The notes beneath the pieces are model-generated. The model did not search any database. It was not told where the DNA came from and was given only the letters and a program-made list of their open reading frames with translations. The translations under genes were made by a program, and so were the position numbers. Shown one piece after another: positions 31,450 through 34,308 of a stretch of DNA of 34,308 nucleotides (position 1 is its first letter; each line of letters starts with the position of its first letter). Source of the stretch: Rhodanobacteraceae bacterium (GTDB lineage Bacteria; Pseudomonadota; Gammaproteobacteria; Xanthomonadales; Rhodanobacteraceae). The DNA is taken from the NCBI GenBank assembly GCA_003142815.1, contig PLNP01000021.1, positions 1-34,308 on the forward strand, read 5' to 3'.

Positions 31450-31713
31450 TTGGCACCGGGGGCAAGGTCCCGCTCAGCAGCGTGGTCTGATGCCGACAGG
31501 CGCGACACTGGTAGTAGATCTGCTCCTCCCACCGGGACCGCGAATGGGTGCGACCCATGCACGCCGGGCAGCGGAACCTCTTCGGCCAACGCGACCGGAA
31601 CAGCGCCCGCCGACATGTCAATCCCCTTCTTGGGACTTCGTTTCGGTCCCGTACTTCGCCAGAAACGCCGGCATCGACAGGCCCTTCTGAAACTGCACCT
31701 GATTCATCGCCAT
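31450..31713 (-). pseudogene. IS1595-family transposase N-terminus, interrupted
   Basis: On the minus strand from ATG 31713 the family start reads MAMNQVQFQKGLSMPAFLAK YGTETK. After the 20-bp insertion (31615-31634) it resumes in frame with CRRALFRSRWPKRFRCPAC, then IYYQCRACRHQTTLLSGTL. The Cys-x2-Cys pairs are the IS1595 zinc ribbon. At 31450 the gene is cut off by the end of an IS3-family element that inserted into it. The DDE domain is absent. Without the 20 bp the frame would be continuous. Confidence 0.88.
31615..31634 (+). repeat. 20-bp insertion, copy 3 (in IS1595 transposase)
   Basis: The sequence is atgtcaatccccttcttggg. Deleting it joins codons ...GAA ACG AAG to TGT CGG CGG GCG, restoring the IS1595 reading frame exactly. 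As it stands it adds SQEGD and a stop codon. It matches copy 2 at 18 of 20 bases. Placement is ambiguous by one A. Confidence 0.85.
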
Positions 31714-31877
31714 GACTCCACCCTCCGCATCGACTTGAGGGGTACCATTGGCTCCGCGTATCTCAAATCACGCGACCAGCGGCTGAGGTTCGTCGCTAAT
31801 CAGGTTGGTATTTAAGGATGGGCGGTCTCAAACTCCAGGTGCAACACCCCATAGCAGGAGTGGCTTAGGCTGTTGCG

Positions 31878-32910
31878 ATGAGAACCTATCACGAGCTTGA
31901 CCTGGACGAACGCGTCGAGATCCAACGGCGACTGGAAGCGGGCGACAGCCAGCGGGCAATCGCTCGCTCGCTGAAGCGGTCACCGAGCACGATCAGCCGC
32001 GAGTGCCGGCGGATGGGTGCGGGGAGCTACCGTGCGCAGGCCACGCAAAGGTGCGCTTGGGCGTGTCGACGCAAGGCCCACGTGCCGCGCAAGTTGAGTG
32101 ATCCGGTTGTGTTCGGCGCCGTCCAGGAGAAGCTGCGCGCAGGCTGGTCGCCGCCGCAGGTCGCGGGGATACTGGCCAGCGCCAGTTCCGACGAAGCGCA
32201 CTATCGGGTGTCTCACGAGACGATCTACACCGCGATCTATGTGCAGCCGCGCGGTGAACTGCGCACGCCGCTGATTGCGTGTCTGCGCCAAGGCCGCAGC
32301 TCGCGCAAGCCGCGCAGTCGCGGCACCGATCGACGGGGGCAGATCCCGAACATGCTGAGCATCCACGTCCGCCCGCCCGAGGTCGCCGATCGTCGGATTC
32401 CCGGACATTGGGAAGGCGATCTGATCAAGGGCGCCGGCAACCGCTCGTCGATCGGCACGCTGGTCGAACGGATCACCGGCTTTGTGGTGTTGGCCAAGAT
32501 GAGCAGCGCCAGTGCGGCCGATGCGCTGCAGAGCTTCGGCAACGTGCTCGAGCGCATTCCCGCCGCGCTGCGCAAGACCCTGACCTACGATCAGGGCAAG
32601 AGATGAGCTATCACGCCGCATTGACGTTGCGCACCGGCGTCGCGGTGTACTTTGCCGATCCGCACAGTCCTTGGCAACGGGGCAGCAATGAGAACATGAC
32701 CATCCCCTTCTTGGGACCAACGGGTTCCTGCGCCAGTACCTGCCCAAGGGCACGGACTTGTCGATCTATAGCCAGGACCAGCTCAACCAGCAGATCGCGC
32801 TCAGCCTCACCACACGACCGCGCCAGCGACACGCCTTCCGATCATCGCCGCTGCAGGTCTACAACGAGTATCTACACCTGGCTGAGGCCACCCTCAGCGC
32901 CATGCATTGA
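31878..32910 (+). pseudogene. IS30 transposase, disrupted by a 1-bp deletion and a 20-bp insertion
   Basis: From ATG 31878 the frame shows the N-terminal HTH (LDERVEIQRRLEAGDSQRAI, SPSTISRECRR) and the first catalytic Asp in [10 protein letters not shown]. The second Asp is in TYDQGK (about 32598), where one base is missing and the frame stops at 32606. One frame over it continues [31 protein letters not shown] with the catalytic Glu. After the 20-bp insertion it resumes [20 protein letters not shown] to the stop at 32908. Repaired, the protein would have 337 residues, a normal IS30 length. Confidence 0.9.
32696..32715 (+). repeat. 20-bp insertion, copy 2 (in IS30 transposase)
   Basis: The sequence is atgaccatccccttcttggg. 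It separates AAT GAG AAC from ACC AAC GGG, that is N-E-N from T-N-G, directly behind the catalytic Glu. Deleting 20 bp gives the invariant NENTNGxLRQYLPK of IS30 transposases. It matches copy 3 at 18 of 20 bases. Placement is ambiguous by one A. Confidence 0.87.
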
Positions 32911-33042
32911 TCGACTGTTGTACCTCAACCTTGAAACCGCCATGGGCTGAACAAGGGGGCGTGCCTCTTTATTCAGCCCAAGTCCGAGAAAAGCTCTGAC
33001 TGGACGAAGGTATATCGAATTTCCGAACATTAAGGAAGCGCA

Positions 33043-33834
33043 ATGAATACGTGGATGGTGAGTGGAGTTTCTGCCATTTTTTTTCTCTTGGTATCTACAG
33101 GCCTGTTTTTCTTTGTGGTGACAAGGGGTGCGTTAGTTCTGCGCGGGCTGTCATCAGGTTCACAAAGCGAAAAGTCGCACGTGTATCCAATCTATTCGAA
33201 CATGCGCCTCATCAAACTGGTTGATTTTCAACCGATAATCTCGACGATATTGCTGTTTCAGTATCACCGCCTTGTTTCGAAGATTGTCTCCGAACTCAAG
33301 CAGTTGGATTTAGGAAATAAAAAGGTGCTTATCACGTCATGCGCATTTGGAAATGTAATTCCAAGAGTCGTGAAAGCAGCTGTTCAAGCGGGTGTTGAGC
33401 GTGTCCTCATCGCGGATATCATTCACAATGAACTCATTCACACAAAGAGCAAGCTCGGCGACTTTTCAGGGAAAGTTGATTTTATCGAAGACAATGCCAC
33501 GTCCATGAAGCAAGGCGATGGTGTGGTCGCTGCCAACGTCATATTCTTTCTGCTGCATGAACTGCCACACCACTTGAAGGGACAAGCCCTGAGCGAGGCG
33601 GGGCGCATGCTCGCCCCGGGAGGAAAGCTGTTACTTGCGGAATTTCATCGACCAGAATTGTGGGTGCTGCGCGCCCTGAGCTGGACTTACTTCAAGGTGT
33701 TCGAACCACTCGGTCTTGCGCTCTGGGATACGCACGACCCGCTCAGCTGTCTGGAAAACATGGGGGGATGGACGTGTGAACGCACAACGTATTTTTTTGG
33801 AAACTTTCAAATAATCACCGCAACAAAGCAGTAG
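33043..33834 (+). CDS. RquA-like SAM-dependent methyltransferase-fold protein
   Basis: A 263-residue protein, starting at ATG 33043 behind AAGGAAG. Residues 5-30 form a transmembrane anchor (VSGVSAIFFLLVSTGLFFFVV). A class I methyltransferase-type domain follows (about 85-225). The segments VLITSCAFGNVIPRV, NVIFFLLHELPHHLKGQALS, EAGRMLAPGGKLLLAEFHRP and FEPLGLALW resemble RquA, which makes rhodoquinone from ubiquinone and has an FxLHE-x-P ... HRP ... EP-x-x-LxLW pattern. RquA proteins usually lack such an N-terminal anchor. The base composition is clearly lower in GC than the rest of the window, and IS remnants lie on both sides, so it is probably imported. It may be another membrane-lipid methyltransferase. 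Confidence 0.6.
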   Translation: MNTWMVSGVSAIFFLLVSTGLFFFVVTRGALVLRGLSSGSQSEKSHVYPIYSNMRLIKLVDFQPIISTILLFQYHRLVSKIVSELKQLDLGNKKVLITSCAFGNVIPRVVKAAVQAGVERVLIADIIHNELIHTKSKLGDFSGKVDFIEDNATSMKQGDGVVAANVIFFLLHELPHHLKGQALSEAGRMLAPGGKLLLAEFHRPELWVLRALSWTYFKVFEPLGLALWDTHDPLSCLENMGGWTCERTTYFFGNFQIITATKQ

Positions 33835-33890
33835 TGGTTTCAAGAGAAAAAAGGGTCTTCTGCAAAGTGGGACCTGATTAGCGCCGATCC

Positions 33891-34308
33891 TCAGCTCAGA
33901 AAATTGCTTGCCTGACGCAGAGCAGGCTCTGCACAAGGGCCGCAGAGGACCATGGCACGAAGCAATCGCGGCACGAGTTCGCGCAGGCGGAAACGGCGAT
34001 TGAGGCGGTAGGCAGCTTCGCCAAGGTAGCGGCGCGCGTCCCGAAAAGGGACGTCGTTCGGTCGTACTTGCGTTGTTTGAGCGCGTGATAGGCGCCCCCG
34101 ATCGAGCGCTTGACGTTGGACAGCACTTGACCCAGCGCGCGCCCCGAACTTCGGTGGCGGCACGACCGCCCTCGGTCTCGAGCACGGTGTGGGCATGGCC
34201 GGTGTCGACGAACCAGCCGAATGCGCCCAGTCCATCGGTGAAGGCTTCCGCTTCTGGCGCCAACCGGCGCTTCGACCCATCGGTGATCGATGCGTTGTCG
34301 AATGATGT
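33891..34308 (-). pseudogene. ISXO2/IS1595-type transposase, C-terminal part, frameshifted
   Basis: The minus strand reads DGLGAFGWFVDTGHAHTVLE ... RWV, then one frame over VLSNVKRSIGGAYHALKQRK Y. After 26 foreign bases comes ARRYLGEAAYRLNRRFRLRE and VPRLLRAMVLCGPCAEP to the stop at 33891. This is the C-terminal half of the DDE_Tnp_IS1595 domain (family pattern SNVKRALxGTYHAFxxxKYAxRYLxExxYRFNRRF). One single-base shift lies near 34130. The 5' part runs beyond the window edge. Confidence 0.85.
34038..34063. repeat. 26-bp insertion with hairpin in ISXO2-type transposase
   Basis: Foreign bases separate KY from ARRYLGE on the minus strand. They include the perfect hairpin GTCCC-GAAAA-GGGAC (34038-34052). 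Deleting 26 bp gives KYARRYLGE, in line with relatives that read KYAHRYLAE. The size is 26 by this alignment; 20 would leave two extra residues. It resembles the 20-bp insertions only in the TCCC-N-GGGA core. Confidence 0.5.

Larger units (their letters stand above)
31821..32941 (+). mobile_element. IS30-family insertion sequence with 3-bp target duplication
   Basis: Terminal inverted repeats are GGCGGTCTCAAACTCCAGG at 31821 and, on the minus strand, GGCGGTTTCAAGGTTGAGG from 32941, each followed by T-x-CAACA (about 20 of 26 bases alike). Both ends are flanked by ATG (31818-31820 and 32942-32944). Length is 1121 bp including a 20-bp insertion, normal for IS30. The preserved ends show it inserted as a complete element. 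Confidence 0.85.

Noticed and set aside
27983-34308. All frameshifts in the right part being sequencing errors.
   Set aside because: The long metabolic genes, the AraC, SDR and RquA-like genes are uninterrupted; shifts cluster in transposases, the DUF3237 gene and the S53 remnant, which fits decay. Read-level proof is still lacking for DUF3237.

Overview
The window is high-GC proteobacterial DNA. Several features point to a gammaproteobacterium near the Xanthomonadales: a chromosomal-integron array with Xanthomonas/aadA-type attC sites, ISXO2/IS1595-type transposases, an RNase D gene, and dispersed repeats carrying the CTTCGACAAGCTC motif. The taxonomic placement is inference from gene content.

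Region 1 (1-3460) is the attI-proximal end of a chromosomal integron. A truncated integron integrase (about 2338-2525, + strand) diverges from minus-strand gene cassettes separated by attC sites. The cassettes carry an exported protein, a BrnT/BrnA toxin-antitoxin pair, a four-helix membrane protein and a DUF4124-like exported protein. The integrase is cut off and joined to the 3' end of a restriction-type DNA methyltransferase. A small HTH-like gene, a terminator and tRNA-Ala(CGC) follow.

Region 2 (3460-9730) holds a MITE-like element with long inverted repeats, rnd (RNase D), a membrane-anchored SUMF1/FGE-sulfatase-fold protein, a frameshifted S53 (kumamolisin-like) prodomain remnant, a Met/His-rich EF-hand protein and a decayed IS3-family element.

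Region 3 (9728-27986) is the metabolic core and reads as one long + strand transcription unit. In order it encodes an RND/MMPL transporter, a Tat-type DUF1329 protein, a YCF48-type propeller, a DUF1302 outer-membrane protein, an acetoacetyl-CoA-synthetase-like ligase, a second Tat-type DUF1329 protein, and a multi-subunit ATP-dependent ketone carboxylase (HyuA-like, acetone-carboxylase-gamma-like zinc protein, HyuA-like, HyuB-like). The 22-codon C-terminus of a lost SDR and a 280-residue protein in the position of the fifth acetophenone carboxylase subunit come last. The proposed logic is that envelope proteins handle a hydrophobic ketone, the carboxylase makes a beta-keto acid using ATP and bicarbonate, and the ligase makes the beta-ketoacyl-CoA for thiolysis. 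A broken DUF3237 gene, a convergent AraC-type regulator and an HSDL2/AtuB-like SDR follow. No thiolase is in the window.

Region 4 (30640-34308) is a graveyard of insertion sequences: a truncated IS3 inside a truncated IS1595, an IS30 with intact ends and a 3-bp target duplication, and a decayed ISXO2-type transposase at the edge. An AT-richer gene resembling the rhodoquinone methyltransferase RquA sits between them.

The most unexpected observation is a family of near-identical 20-bp insertions (consensus AYRWCMRTCCCCTTYTTGGG). It occurs three times, each inside a transposase gene of a different IS family and always in the same window orientation. Removing exactly 20 bp repairs the local coding junction in each case. 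A fourth, 26-bp insertion with a related TCCC-GGGA hairpin lies in a fourth transposase.
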